Shown: positions 7,835-16,101 of the stretch, one piece after another | Numbering within the stretch: the stretch's first letter is position 1 | How the letters are laid out: each line of letters begins with the position of its first letter | Assembly: GCA_045639325.1 (NCBI GenBank) | Contig: JAZUCU010000059.1 | Location: 1 to 31,845 of the forward strand | Length of the DNA stretch: 31,845 nucleotides | Direction: 5' to 3' | DNA from: RGIG8244 sp045639325 | GTDB lineage: Bacteria; Verrucomicrobiota; Lentisphaeria; Victivallales; UBA1829 | The notes under the pieces: generated by a model | Told to the model about the DNA's origin: nothing | What the model saw: the letters and a program-made list of their open reading frames with translations, nothing else | Database searches by the model: none | Position numbers and translations under genes: made by a program

Positions 7835-8998
7835 ATGACACTGACGGAAAAAAAACACGAATTCTTCAAATGGGCATACGGCCTGTTTATTCATTATGGA
7901 ACCTATTCCACGCTCGGACGCGGCGAATGGGCTCTCTTTCATGAACGCATGACGCCGGAAGAATATTTCGCGCAGACTCTCCCCGGATTCAAACCGAAAA
8001 AAGGTTGTGCAAAAGAATGGATCCAACTCGCCGTGCGCGGCGGTATGAAATATGCCGTCCTTACAACACGTCATCACGAGGGATATTTCATCGGCGATGA
8101 ACTGCTGAAAGAATATGTGGAAGCATGTCGCGAAAATGGCTTGGGCGTCGGATTCTATTATTCCGTTGCCGACTGGTCCGATCCCGGATATTGCGCCGGG
8201 CCGGCCGATAAGGAAGGCTGGGAAAAATTTGTCGTCAGAACGCATAAACAGATCAAAGAAATCATGTCCAATTACGGTAAGATCGATTATCTGTTCTACG
8301 ATGGCTGCCCGCCGCCCGCAACATGGAGACTTCAGGAACTCCATAAGGAAATCCGTGCCATGCAGCCGGAAATGCTCATCTGCCGCTGCGAAGAAGATAC
8401 CGACCTGAAATCCTGCGAAGGTCACTCCAACGGCAGCCCGGACAACCTCTGGGAATCCTGCTATACACTCAACGATTCCTGGGGCTATGTCATTTCCGAC
8501 AACAACTGGAAATCGCCCGAAAGAATCATCAATATGCTTACCGCAAACCGTCACAACGGCGGAAATCTGCTGCTCAACGTCGGCCCCATGGCAGACGGTA
8601 CCGTCCAGCAGGAAGCTATCGACATCATTTCCAAAGTCGGCGACTGGCTGAAAGTACACGGGGAAGCGGTGTATGATATCGTACCCCATCCTTTTGCTTA
8701 CCATGATCAGCGTATCAGTACGGGCAAAGGCACTACCGCGTACATCCGTATCAACAGATGGCACGGCAACACCGAATTGACCACCGGGATCGGCAACAAA
8801 GTCAAGAGCATCACCCTGATGGAAAACGGTCAGCTCATGCCTTACAAACAGGAAGGCGAAAAACTCTGGATCGACTTTACCGGTTTTGAAAACAATCGTC
8901 CCTATCCTTATTACCTGAAACTGGAACTGGATGGCGAACCGATCGGTATTCCGAATCCGAAACGCCCGAATTGCAACATTAAAACCACTGGAGAATAA
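7835..8998 (+). CDS. GH29-like alpha-L-fucosidase, cytoplasmic
   Basis: The ATG at 7835 follows the ribosome site ACAGGAG and gives 387 residues; the frame is open further upstream but without ribosome site support. GH29 features: WAYGLFIHYGTYS near the start, the TTRHHEGYF strand (canonical form has KHHDGF) near residue 80, FYYSVADW, and YLFYDG, whose Asp156 is the likely nucleophile. It also has NGGNLLLNVGPMADG, a highly characteristic segment late in the barrel. A short C-terminal beta domain follows. There is no signal peptide, so it probably acts on small fucosylated molecules taken into the cell. It lacks the F5/8-type extra domains found in larger family members. The stop is 3 bases before the next gene, an alpha/beta hydrolase, with which it forms an operon. 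Confidence 0.9.
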   Translation: MTLTEKKHEFFKWAYGLFIHYGTYSTLGRGEWALFHERMTPEEYFAQTLPGFKPKKGCAKEWIQLAVRGGMKYAVLTTRHHEGYFIGDELLKEYVEACRENGLGVGFYYSVADWSDPGYCAGPADKEGWEKFVVRTHKQIKEIMSNYGKIDYLFYDGCPPPATWRLQELHKEIRAMQPEMLICRCEEDTDLKSCEGHSNGSPDNLWESCYTLNDSWGYVISDNNWKSPERIINMLTANRHNGGNLLLNVGPMADGTVQQEAIDIISKVGDWLKVHGEAVYDIVPHPFAYHDQRISTGKGTTAYIRINRWHGNTELTTGIGNKVKSITLMENGQLMPYKQEGEKLWIDFTGFENNRPYPYYLKLELDGEPIGIPNPKRPNCNIKTTGE

Positions 8999-9001
8999 AA
9001 A

Positions 9002-9700
9002 ATGAACTTCAATTTGCTCAACGATAAAATTGATGAATGGTACGGATTCAAACGGCATGTATTTGAATTCGAAGGCAGAGAAGCATGGATCGTCGAACCG
9101 GATCAGCCCCTCGAAGACAATCGCTGGACATGGTGTCTGGAATGGCCCACCGCATTCGTCCTGCGGACCGGCGTCCCTGCCCTCCTGAAAAAAGGTTATT
9201 ACCACGTTCATGTTCACGCCACAGGCCACGGCAACGAACCGGATCAACAGATTTTCCGCAAATTCCATGATTTTCTTCTGACGCTCGGCTTTGCTCCGAA
9301 AGCCAGATTGATCGGACTGAGTTTCGGCGGCTTGTATTCTCTCCGTTATGCGGCAAAAAATCCCGGCATGGTTCAGGCGATTTATCTCGATGCCCCTGTC
9401 TGCAGTTTCGTCAAATTCAAATTTATGAATATCGTCAAAGACGAATACGGCATTTACTCCGATGCGGAAGCCGATGTTTCCCCCGAAATGCCCGTCAATA
9501 TGGTCGATAAACTCACCGATATTCCCATCCTGCTGGTTTACGGTACCGATGACCTCTCCGTTGATCCGGCTCTGAACTGCGAAATGTTTGCCGAACGTTT
9601 CCAGAAAGCCGGCGGTAAAATCGACATCGTCAAACGTCCGCTCTGGGGGCATCATCCCCACGGTCTTGATGATGTTTCAAAGATTCTTGACTTTATGTAA
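9002..9700 (+). CDS. Alpha/beta hydrolase (probable esterase)
   Basis: This 232-residue protein has the nucleophile elbow GLSFGG (Ser near residue 107), a candidate acid in YGTDDLSVDP, and a C-terminal His in WGHHPHGLDD, in the usual Ser-Asp-His order. No signal peptide is present, so it is cytoplasmic. It starts 3 bases after the fucosidase stop, so the two are co-transcribed and probably coupled in translation. A job in removing ester groups (for example acetyl) from the same sugar substrate is a reasonable inference, but the real substrate cannot be told from sequence. The length is at the short end for the superfamily, with no cap domain of any size. Confidence 0.85.
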   Translation: MNFNLLNDKIDEWYGFKRHVFEFEGREAWIVEPDQPLEDNRWTWCLEWPTAFVLRTGVPALLKKGYYHVHVHATGHGNEPDQQIFRKFHDFLLTLGFAPKARLIGLSFGGLYSLRYAAKNPGMVQAIYLDAPVCSFVKFKFMNIVKDEYGIYSDAEADVSPEMPVNMVDKLTDIPILLVYGTDDLSVDPALNCEMFAERFQKAGGKIDIVKRPLWGHHPHGLDDVSKILDFM

Positions 9701-9728
9701 TTGCTTTTCACAAGAAATGCGCTATATT
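9701..9728 (+). promoter_or_regulatory. Promoter of the RlmI-like methyltransferase gene
   Basis: TTGCTT (9701-9706), a 16-base spacer and TATATT (9723-9728) directly follow the stop of the hydrolase gene. The -10 is preceded by GC as in the promoters at 19625 and 31522. Transcription would begin around 9735, inside the hairpin that covers the ribosome site. Confidence 0.55.
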
Positions 9729-9753
9729 ACCTCAAAGTAATATGAGGTAATAT
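9724..9753 (+). promoter_or_regulatory. Perfect inverted repeat covering the ribosome site
   Basis: ATATTACCTCA (9724-9734) and TGAGGTAATAT (9743-9753) form an 11-bp perfect inverted repeat with an 8-base spacer. The right arm holds the GAGG ribosome site and ends directly at the ATG (9754). The left arm overlaps the -10. It can act as a DNA operator, and, if transcription starts upstream, as an RNA hairpin hiding the ribosome site. Confidence 0.55.
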
Positions 9754-10743
9754 ATGTGCAGTACATTGTCTGAAAAATTGAAGAATGCCGTTCTTTTCCG
9801 GCTCGATATGTTCCGGGGTAGAACGGTTTATGATTTCCCCTTCCGACTCCTTAACGGCTTTACAGAAGATCTCCCCGGACTCGTCATCGACGTCTTTGCA
9901 AAAACTGCCGTGATTCATGATTACGGCACAGAACACTACGATCATAACGAAATCACACAGGAACTTTGCACCAATCTGCCGTTCCTGAAAGCCGTCATTT
10001 TGAAAAACCGCGCTGCAAAAAATCCCGATGACCGGAACGGTACACTTCTTTACGGCGTCAAGCCCGATGACCGGATCAAAGAAAACGGCGTCTCATACGC
10101 TCTTGATTTGATGATGAACCGGGACAACAGTTTTTATGCGGATACCCGTTTTCTGCGCCAATATTTGCTGACCCATGTCAAAGATATGGATGTACTTAAC
10201 ACCTTTGCTTATACGGGCAGTCTGGGCGTGGCGGCGGCGGCAGGCGGCGCGGCATCGGTACTGCAAACCGACCTGTCGGATAAATTCATGCAGACGGCAA
10301 AACGTTCCCTCTCCATGAACAAAATTTATTTTACGAATAAGAATTTTCTGGCGGGCAATTTCTTCCCGGTCATCGGCAAATTGAAACGGGAAAACCGAAA
10401 ATTCCATTGTATCATTCTTGATCCGCCGTTTTTCTCCAAAACGCCCCGTGGCGAAGTGGACCTCTGTGCGGCGCCGGAAGTGCCGATCAATAAAGTCCGC
10501 CCGTTGATTCATGACAACGGACTTTTGATCACGGTCAACAATTCGTTGTATCTTTCCGGCGAAGAATTCCTGCAACGGCTCAATGTTTTGTGCAAGGATG
10601 GCTATCTTTCCATTGAAGAAACGATTCCGATTCCGCAAGACTTCATCGGCCCTGATCCGGATTACATGCGTCATTATGCAGTCAGCCCTGCCCCATTCAA
10701 CCATCCGACCAAGATCGTTGTCCTGCGGGTGAAAAAGAAATAA
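9754..10743 (+). CDS. Class I SAM-dependent methyltransferase, RlmI/RlmK-like
   Basis: The 329-residue protein matches the C-terminal catalytic part of 23S rRNA cytosine-C5 methyltransferases of the RlmI type. It has GVSYALDLMM and FYADTRFLR before the Rossmann fold, VLNTFAYTGSLGVAAAAGGA as SAM-binding motif I, LQTDLS for the ribose-binding acid, and IILDPPFFSK as the catalytic DPP motif. Near residue 90 the pattern ILKNRAAK also fits. The likely reaction is SAM-dependent methylation of a structured RNA base. The N-terminal PUA domain seen in E. coli RlmI is reduced or absent. It has its own promoter and a palindrome over its ribosome site, so it is probably regulated apart from the fucosidase pair. 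The stop is 27 bases from a convergent gene. Confidence 0.85.
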   Translation: MCSTLSEKLKNAVLFRLDMFRGRTVYDFPFRLLNGFTEDLPGLVIDVFAKTAVIHDYGTEHYDHNEITQELCTNLPFLKAVILKNRAAKNPDDRNGTLLYGVKPDDRIKENGVSYALDLMMNRDNSFYADTRFLRQYLLTHVKDMDVLNTFAYTGSLGVAAAAGGAASVLQTDLSDKFMQTAKRSLSMNKIYFTNKNFLAGNFFPVIGKLKRENRKFHCIILDPPFFSKTPRGEVDLCAAPEVPINKVRPLIHDNGLLITVNNSLYLSGEEFLQRLNVLCKDGYLSIEETIPIPQDFIGPDPDYMRHYAVSPAPFNHPTKIVVLRVKKK

Positions 10744-10770
10744 TGTGAAAAATTATCGGGGCAAAGCAGT

Positions 10771-12405
10771 TCATTTACACAGCAAGTGTTTAAGAACTAC
10801 TTTGACCTTCTTATCAACCTCATGGTAACGGGCTCTGATTTTCAGACATATCCGATAAATGGAAAGAATATGACAGTTTCCCACAAAACGCAAATATCCC
10901 CAAAAGAAAAACACATAACTTTTTTTGCGCTGCCACAATAACTGCCAATCTTTTTCTACCAGAGTCCGGAAAGCCTGATTCATGATTTCCATATTGGTTT
11001 GATTTTTCGATATTGCCACGGCACCGTTGCCAGCATCCATGCCGAATTCCGGCAGAGAACCATAAAATTCACTTCTGCCTTCCGGATGGGGCGGAATCAG
11101 AGTCGGAATACCGATCTTCTGCAATTGGAAAGAGAAAGACATGTCCTCAGCCGCACGTTTTAATGTCCGAACTTCATCCGGTGCTTTAAACAATTCCTGC
11201 AGCCATTCTCTCTTGAAAAACCAGGCGTGCCCCGCAAAATCAACCTCCGCAGTTTTATGATAATGGGCATCTACTGGCCAGCCGACACGGTAATATTTCT
11301 CCAACGGATAACCCTTTGCATCCCGAGCAATAATCCCCAAAGCACCATACAAAGCCGGACGTTTCATCATTTCCGCGTGACAATTTTCCAGGAAACGTTT
11401 CCCCGGTACAGCATCATCATCAAACACACAAACATGCGGTGAGCTGGCAGTTTCCATGGCAAAACGGAATCGCTCCCAAACGCCGCAATTCTGTTCCTTG
11501 ATTGATATTTTATGAAAACGATTCCTCAAATGTGCCGGAATTTCAACGTTTGTACCATCCGTCGTACCATCTTGAATCAGCAGAATCTCTTTCGGGCGTA
11601 ACGTCTGATTTTCCAATGCGGTCAATTGCTTTTCCAACATTTCCGGACGCTTGTATAAGGTCAGGACAACGCTTACATCCAAATCAAAAGCAGGGTCGGT
11701 ATCCAACACACAATCCCGCTCTGCATAGACCGACCCCGGAATCATATAAGGTCGGGTCGTCACTTCCCGGTAAAAACCATCCAGAGAAGACCCGAAATCA
11801 ATATAACAGTTATCCGGATTATTCTGAAAAAGCGCAGCAATAATGGGCTCGGAAAGCGGGCCGGCAGAAACCACATACAATAGATTTTTCTCATCACCGT
11901 AATCATTTTTGATTTGCGCAATCAGCTCTGCAGCACCATGAGTCCAGAATTCCACACAGTTATCCGGAATCTCATAATGCCGGATTATATCTAAATTTCC
12001 AATCGTTTTCTCCCGTGCCCGATAATTGGCTATCAAAACAGTCTTACGCTTTATCGTCGGAAAAAAAGTTTCAAAAGTTGGATAATTTTTATTCACAAAA
12101 ATATTGGCAAAGGTAAGATTGGCTGACGGAATATGACTCCGATACCAATAATATGCCTCCCGATCACAACAGGGGCAGGATATACCGTACCACACTTTCG
12201 GATCATTCAGCAACAAGCTTTCCCGCAATGCAAATCCCAGGGACGTAACCTCTGCCGGTGCCTGCCACCCCTCCTGAGCCGCAACGGATCTACCGGTCAT
12301 CAAAGCATATTCGCCATCACCAAACCGCATGAGTGTAAAATTTTCATGTTTGTTGATCTTACTACAGAAGAATTCAAAATCTTCGGTCAAATATTTCTGT
12401 TTCAT
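10771..12405 (-). CDS. Two-domain glycosyltransferase: GT-D-like N-terminus fused to GT2 (GT-A) C-terminus
   Basis: The 544-residue protein has two transferase halves. The first (about 1-235) begins with FTLMRFGDGE, matching the RxGDGE signature of the GT-D fold family (DUF1792). It continues with VLIANYRAR and LLYVVSAGPLSEPI, typical of that fold. The second (about 240-430) is a GT2 domain: VSVVLTLYKRPEMLEKQLTAL, then LLIQDGTTDG, and a DDD metal-binding triad near residue 327. A basic C-terminal tail with aromatic segments follows. No signal peptide or clear membrane span is seen, so it acts at the cytoplasmic face on a polysaccharide precursor. Two activities in one chain suggest two successive sugar additions. 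It overlaps wecB by 4 bases and is last in a three-gene unit. Confidence 0.85.
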   Translation of the reverse strand: MKQKYLTEDFEFFCSKINKHENFTLMRFGDGEYALMTGRSVAAQEGWQAPAEVTSLGFALRESLLLNDPKVWYGISCPCCDREAYYWYRSHIPSANLTFANIFVNKNYPTFETFFPTIKRKTVLIANYRAREKTIGNLDIIRHYEIPDNCVEFWTHGAAELIAQIKNDYGDEKNLLYVVSAGPLSEPIIAALFQNNPDNCYIDFGSSLDGFYREVTTRPYMIPGSVYAERDCVLDTDPAFDLDVSVVLTLYKRPEMLEKQLTALENQTLRPKEILLIQDGTTDGTNVEIPAHLRNRFHKISIKEQNCGVWERFRFAMETASSPHVCVFDDDAVPGKRFLENCHAEMMKRPALYGALGIIARDAKGYPLEKYYRVGWPVDAHYHKTAEVDFAGHAWFFKREWLQELFKAPDEVRTLKRAAEDMSFSFQLQKIGIPTLIPPHPEGRSEFYGSLPEFGMDAGNGAVAISKNQTNMEIMNQAFRTLVEKDWQLLWQRKKSYVFFFWGYLRFVGNCHILSIYRICLKIRARYHEVDKKVKVVLKHLLCK

Positions 12406-13529
12406 TTCAGCTCCGCACTATAAAAATCGACAAGTTTTGCTACAATCTTTTCTGCTGCTTTACCATCACCGTATGGATTTTCTTTTTTGCGCTTTTTCGA
12501 CGGAGATGACAAAAACTTCTCTGCCAGATGACATATCATTTCCGTATCCGCTCCAGCAAGAAAAGCGCAACCTTTCTCCACGCCTTCCATCCGCTCTGTT
12601 TTTTCCCGGAGAACAACAAGCGGGGTACCGAATGTGGGTGCTTCCTCCTGTATTCCGCCGCTATCGGTAAGAATCAATACAGACTCTTTCATCAAATAAC
12701 ATAGTTGAGGATAATCCAATGGCGGCAAAAGCAAAATATTTCCACAGGCTGCCAACTCCGACTGAATCCGTTCTTTTACTGCCGGATTGGGATGAACCGG
12801 AAGAATAAATTGATGCTGTGGGTATTTTTGCGCGATTTGCTGCAATGCCTTAATAATATTTTCCAGCCGTGTTCCGTGATTTTCTCTCCGGTGAACGGTC
12901 ACAAGAACTTTATCCACATCAGGCTGCATACCGGCTTTTTCCAATTCAGAAGCAGCATTCACATCTTGATCAGGGGCAAGCGAATAAAGAGCATCAATAA
13001 CCGTATTGCCGGTAATAAAAATTCTGTCGGATGCAATATTTTCTCTCAACAGATTCTTTTCTGATTCTGCTGACGGTGCAAAATGCAGTGTAGTAATACG
13101 GGAAAGCATCTGGCGCAATCCTTCTTCCGGGAACGGTTCACCGAGAGATTCGGAACGCAATCCGGCTTCCACATGAAATACCGGTATTCTGCCATAAAAA
13201 CCAGCCAGAGCACCACAAAATGCACTCATAGTATCACCTTGAACAATAATACCATCCACCGGCTGACCGGTAAGCAGAGAAGAAAGTTTTTCCAGCAACC
13301 GTGCCTGCAAAACAAATAATGTCTGAGCTTCTTGCATCACGTCAAGATTGTAGTCGGACTTCAAGGCAAAAAAGGAAAGCGTTTTTTCTGCCATATCTCT
13401 TTGCTGTCCGGTATTGCAAATCAACAATTCGAAATTCGGATTTTCCCGCACAAACTGACAAACCGGAGCAAGTTTAATTGCTTCAGGTCGGGTACCAAAG
13501 ACTACGAGCAACGTCTTTTTCGTTTTCAC
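12402..13529 (-). CDS. wecB: UDP-N-acetylglucosamine 2-epimerase (non-hydrolysing)
   Basis: This 375-residue protein converts UDP-GlcNAc to UDP-ManNAc, a building block of surface polysaccharides. Family signatures are complete: GTRPEAIKLAPV at the N terminus, TGQQRDM, GDTMSAFCGALAGFYG, HVEAGLRS, VHRRENHG for nucleotide binding, and LTDSGGIQEEAPTFG near the C terminus. The length is normal for the family. It lies between two glycosyltransferase genes. The 3' end overlaps the GT-D/GT2 gene by 4 bases, and the start is 12 bases after the GT2 stop, so the three form one operon. ManNAc or ManNAcA is thus a likely sugar in the product. Confidence 0.95.
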   Translation of the reverse strand: MKTKKTLLVVFGTRPEAIKLAPVCQFVRENPNFELLICNTGQQRDMAEKTLSFFALKSDYNLDVMQEAQTLFVLQARLLEKLSSLLTGQPVDGIIVQGDTMSAFCGALAGFYGRIPVFHVEAGLRSESLGEPFPEEGLRQMLSRITTLHFAPSAESEKNLLRENIASDRIFITGNTVIDALYSLAPDQDVNAASELEKAGMQPDVDKVLVTVHRRENHGTRLENIIKALQQIAQKYPQHQFILPVHPNPAVKERIQSELAACGNILLLPPLDYPQLCYLMKESVLILTDSGGIQEEAPTFGTPLVVLREKTERMEGVEKGCAFLAGADTEMICHLAEKFLSSPSKKRKKENPYGDGKAAEKIVAKLVDFYSAELK

Positions 13530-13541
13530 AAAAAATCTCCC

Positions 13542-14546
13542 TCAATTTTTATTCCGTCGGGAAAGTTTTCTGTACAAGATTTTCAATAAAGAGCTGTATA
13601 TCCACGGAAAGCAAAGAGCAAATGTAAATATCAGGTTTTTCTTTTTCTGTGGCGTTGAGAAAAAGGAAATGTGTTTCCTTGCATCTTTTGCAGCAGTTAA
13701 TATCTCTTTACAAATCAAAGGATCCGGATTTTTCACATCGGCAATCAATACATGATATACACTCATGATTCCATGCAATGCTTTCGTGTAAATTAGAGAT
13801 GATAAATCCGGATATTTTTTTACAACACACGGCACCAGCAAACGGTACGCTTTAATCTGATCCAGTTTGCCGTGGAAATAACTGGATCCAACAACACTGT
13901 CCGGATGTTGACGGTAGTAATACAAGGACTTATTACTTACTGCGATTTTTTCGACATTCATACAAATTTGCGGAATTAGAACAATGTCTTCGTAAAACAT
14001 TCCCTCCGGATACAAGCCGGAATTCAGAAAAATGTCCTTCCGAAACATTTTATTACAGGAAAATGCGCCATAGGCAGGATCATTACAAAACCGGATAATA
14101 AATTCATGTCCGTCGATAATTTCCACAGTTGATGCGGTTTCATCCTTAAAACCGGGAACCGTCTGTAATCGAAAAAGTGCGATTGAAGCATCTGTGCTAT
14201 AAAGCAGTTCAGACATATCTTTCAGCATATTTTCGGCAATAACATCATCACTGTCTACAAAAGCAATAATATTTCCTTTGGCAACCTTGATGCCATAATT
14301 GCGACGACACCCCTGCCCTTTTCTTGTATCAAAACGATAATAATGGAAACGGGAATCCATTTCCACATATTTTTGACAAATAGCGGGAGATTCATCCGTA
14401 GATGCGTCATCAAGAAGGATTACTTCAAACTGCATATAACTCTGTTTGCTGATTGCTTGCAAACATTCATCCAAATAACGACCGGTGTTGTATATTGGAA
14501 CGATTAAACTGATCAGTTCTGCAGTTGCACAATTTGAAACAACCAT
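13542..14546 (-). CDS. GT2 family glycosyltransferase
   Basis: The 334-residue protein starts directly with a GT-A fold: ISLIVPIYNTGRYLDECL, EVILLDDASTDES and a DSDD metal-binding motif in IIAFVDSDDVI near residue 95. FYEDIVLIPQ in the second half is the ED-type acid motif often seen in family members making capsule or lipopolysaccharide chains. There is no membrane helix at the N terminus. A basic, hydrophobic C-terminal tail may touch the membrane. The ribosome site AAGGA lies 9 bases from the ATG. It is the first gene of the polysaccharide unit. The sugar transferred is not readable. Confidence 0.92.
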   Translation of the reverse strand: MVVSNCATAELISLIVPIYNTGRYLDECLQAISKQSYMQFEVILLDDASTDESPAICQKYVEMDSRFHYYRFDTRKGQGCRRNYGIKVAKGNIIAFVDSDDVIAENMLKDMSELLYSTDASIALFRLQTVPGFKDETASTVEIIDGHEFIIRFCNDPAYGAFSCNKMFRKDIFLNSGLYPEGMFYEDIVLIPQICMNVEKIAVSNKSLYYYRQHPDSVVGSSYFHGKLDQIKAYRLLVPCVVKKYPDLSSLIYTKALHGIMSVYHVLIADVKNPDPLICKEILTAAKDARKHISFFSTPQKKKNLIFTFALCFPWIYSSLLKILYRKLSRRNKN

Positions 14547-14596
14547 TTCATTTTATCCTTCTTTTCAGATATTTACGTTAGACGTAATCTTGCAAA

Positions 14597-14624
14597 AGAA
14601 TAAAGTAAATGGTTTGACTGTAAA
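14597..14624 (-). promoter_or_regulatory. Candidate promoter of the polysaccharide unit
   Basis: On the minus strand TTTACA (14624-14619) is followed after 16 bases by TATTCT (14602-14597), about 50 bases upstream of the GT2 start. The spacing fits other promoters here; the hexamers are imperfect. Confidence 0.4.
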
Positions 14625-14639
14625 CTTGATCCTGTCGGA

Positions 14640-14760
14640 AGAAAGGCATAAAAAAGGGGCGCCCTCCCTGACTAACCTGCAGGTCCGACCAAGAACCTTT
14701 CACACAGTCAAGAAGAAGCACCCGAAAAAGTCATGGACTTTTTCAGGTATAATTTCCGCT
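14640..14760. other. Non-coding stretch with strong hairpin and GC-rich palindrome, unassigned
   Basis: Within the 617-base gap 14547-15163 this part stands out. GAAAAAGTC (14724-14732) and GACTTTTTC (14736-14744) form a perfect 9-bp stem with a 3-base loop, extended after one mismatch. A GC-rich piece near 14655-14670 contains the 8-base palindrome GGGCGCCC and on the minus strand runs into CCCCTTTTTT, like the end of a small RNA. TATAAT at 14748-14753 lies next to the hairpin but lacks a -35. I cannot assign a known RNA family. Confidence 0.25.
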
Positions 14761-14783
14761 TGACAAAAATAGACGTGAAGACA

Positions 14784-14803
14784 CGACGGCACAAACCATC
14801 CGG
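14784..14803 (-). repeat. Possible degenerate solo end of the MITE-like repeat
   Basis: On the plus strand GACGGCACAAACCATCCGGG shares GGCACAAACC(G/A)TC with the end motif at 222-240. None of the internal modules accompany it. Confidence 0.3.
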
Positions 14804-14934
14804 GCAGCATAAAGCCTGATGATTTTTCGTGACATCGGAATTCAATCAATCAATGTCTGTGTGAAAAGCAAATAATAGTCAACTTGGTCGGTTTGCAGGT
14901 TATTTGCGAAAAATTACACTTGAAATTCAAAATA

Positions 14935-14961
14935 ACAGAAACATGAATATTCTGTTTCTGT
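14935..14961. promoter_or_regulatory. Inverted repeat upstream of the deacetylase gene
   Basis: ACAGAAACA (14935-14943) and TGTTTCTGT (14953-14961) form a perfect 9-bp inverted repeat. The 9-base loop itself holds the palindrome GAATATTC. It lies about 200 bases upstream of the deacetylase start and could be a regulator site or hairpin. The rest of 14965-15090 is AT-rich with nothing else I can name. Confidence 0.3.
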
Positions 14962-15091
14962 AAAGAGCACCGCAGAAAAAAACCTCTGCTTAGTAATAAG
15001 ATAGCATATTCTTTGAAAAAAACAAATGATATTATGGATTTTTCTGAACAAATATAAAAAAAATTCGCAGATATCCGGATAAAAATAGAAA

Positions 15092-15125
15092 AAAGATTTG
15101 CAAATCTTTGCGGCAGTGCTAATGT
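15092..15125 (+). promoter_or_regulatory. Promoter with an 18-base perfect palindrome over the -35
   Basis: AAAGATTTGCAAATCTTT (15092-15109) is a perfect palindrome. It contains TTGCAA (15098-15103), which with a 16-base spacer and TAATGT (15120-15125, preceded by TGC) makes a fair promoter. A dimeric regulator bound to the palindrome would cover the -35. Confidence 0.55.
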
Positions 15126-15163
15126 ATCAACATCATAAATAGAATCAGTTGGAGGAATTACTT

Positions 15164-16078
15164 ATGAGTAAAATCACGTTGAGCTTGAATATCGATGACG
15201 GCGCACCCGTCAACCTTTATTACTTTCATGATTTACAGAATCCTCATGAGTTGATCATTCCGCCCGCAATGACAAAAAAATTTGGCGAAGTTTGCGAAAA
15301 ATATGACGTCAAAGGCAAATTTTCAATCGTACCCATGGCCGGCGGACTGGGCAGACTCGATACCCGGTTCAATCTGGTGAATCAGCGCACGCTGAAAGAA
15401 TATATCCGTCAATCTCAAAAATACATCAAACCCCGTTTCTCCATCACGCCGGAATTGCTCACTCATTATCTGGTTTGGGACATCAAAGGCAATCAGGCCG
15501 GACATTTCAGCGAATACACGTACATGAGAGATAAATCCGCCGAAGAAATTGCGGAATATATCAGTTTTGCATTGACCATTCTCGATAACGTGGAGCTGAC
15601 ACCAGCCGGTGTCACTTCTCCCTGGGCAACCGGTTATGGAAATGAAGAAAATTATGCCGCCGGTATCGGTATGGCATTCAAACGGGTCTTGAAGAAAGAT
15701 CGCAGTTTTTATTTTCTCCATCACAAAGATGCACCGGAAGTCATGTGCGACACGCCGGAATCCGGACGCGTTCTCCACATTCCCGCCAACAGCAGTGATA
15801 AATTCTGGTGGGGCAACAAAGGGCTTTCCCCCGCAAAAACACGGAAACTGATCAAAAAGGGTATTGATGAAATTCTTTCCGAAGACGGCAAAACCGGTGA
15901 ATTACGTGATTTTGTGGAGCGGGGATTGCATTACACCATTCTGACACATTGGTCCTCCCTGTATTCCGAAGGACATGAATACGGTTTGGAAGGTCTGAAA
16001 TGTCTGTTGGAACGAATCAGAAAAGTATTCGGCGATCAAGTCGAATGGAAACGTTTTGAAGATATTGATGTAAAATAA
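15164..16078 (+). CDS. NodB-like polysaccharide deacetylase-fold protein
   Basis: The ATG at 15164 follows the strong ribosome site TTGGAGGAATTACTT and gives 304 residues. ITLSLNIDDGAPVN near the start corresponds to motif 1 of carbohydrate esterase family 4 (usually T.DDG). VKGKFSIVP matches the strand usually written ATFF. TPAGVTSPWATGYG stands where the motif with the Arg/Pro and Trp residues is expected, and LTHWSSLY near the C terminus could carry the last His. The classical H(S/T)xxH metal motif is not obvious, so metal binding and activity are uncertain. No signal peptide is present, unlike most secreted deacetylases. It stands alone between the polysaccharide unit and a tRNA. Confidence 0.6.
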   Translation: MSKITLSLNIDDGAPVNLYYFHDLQNPHELIIPPAMTKKFGEVCEKYDVKGKFSIVPMAGGLGRLDTRFNLVNQRTLKEYIRQSQKYIKPRFSITPELLTHYLVWDIKGNQAGHFSEYTYMRDKSAEEIAEYISFALTILDNVELTPAGVTSPWATGYGNEENYAAGIGMAFKRVLKKDRSFYFLHHKDAPEVMCDTPESGRVLHIPANSSDKFWWGNKGLSPAKTRKLIKKGIDEILSEDGKTGELRDFVERGLHYTILTHWSSLYSEGHEYGLEGLKCLLERIRKVFGDQVEWKRFEDIDVK

Positions 16079-16101
16079 ATCTATCGGTTTAAAACAAAAA
16101 A

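Noticed and set aside
7802..9661. Very long open frame on the minus strand opposite the fucosidase and hydrolase genes
   Set aside because: It is antisense to two clear enzyme genes, its translation is low-complexity and rich in Phe and Asp, and it has no ribosome site or family features. A codon-bias shadow.
14655..14730. Possible signal recognition particle RNA (CAGGTCCG and GAAGAAGCACC on the plus strand)
   Set aside because: The conserved tip is interrupted by about 24 unrelated bases and no matching outer stem is present.
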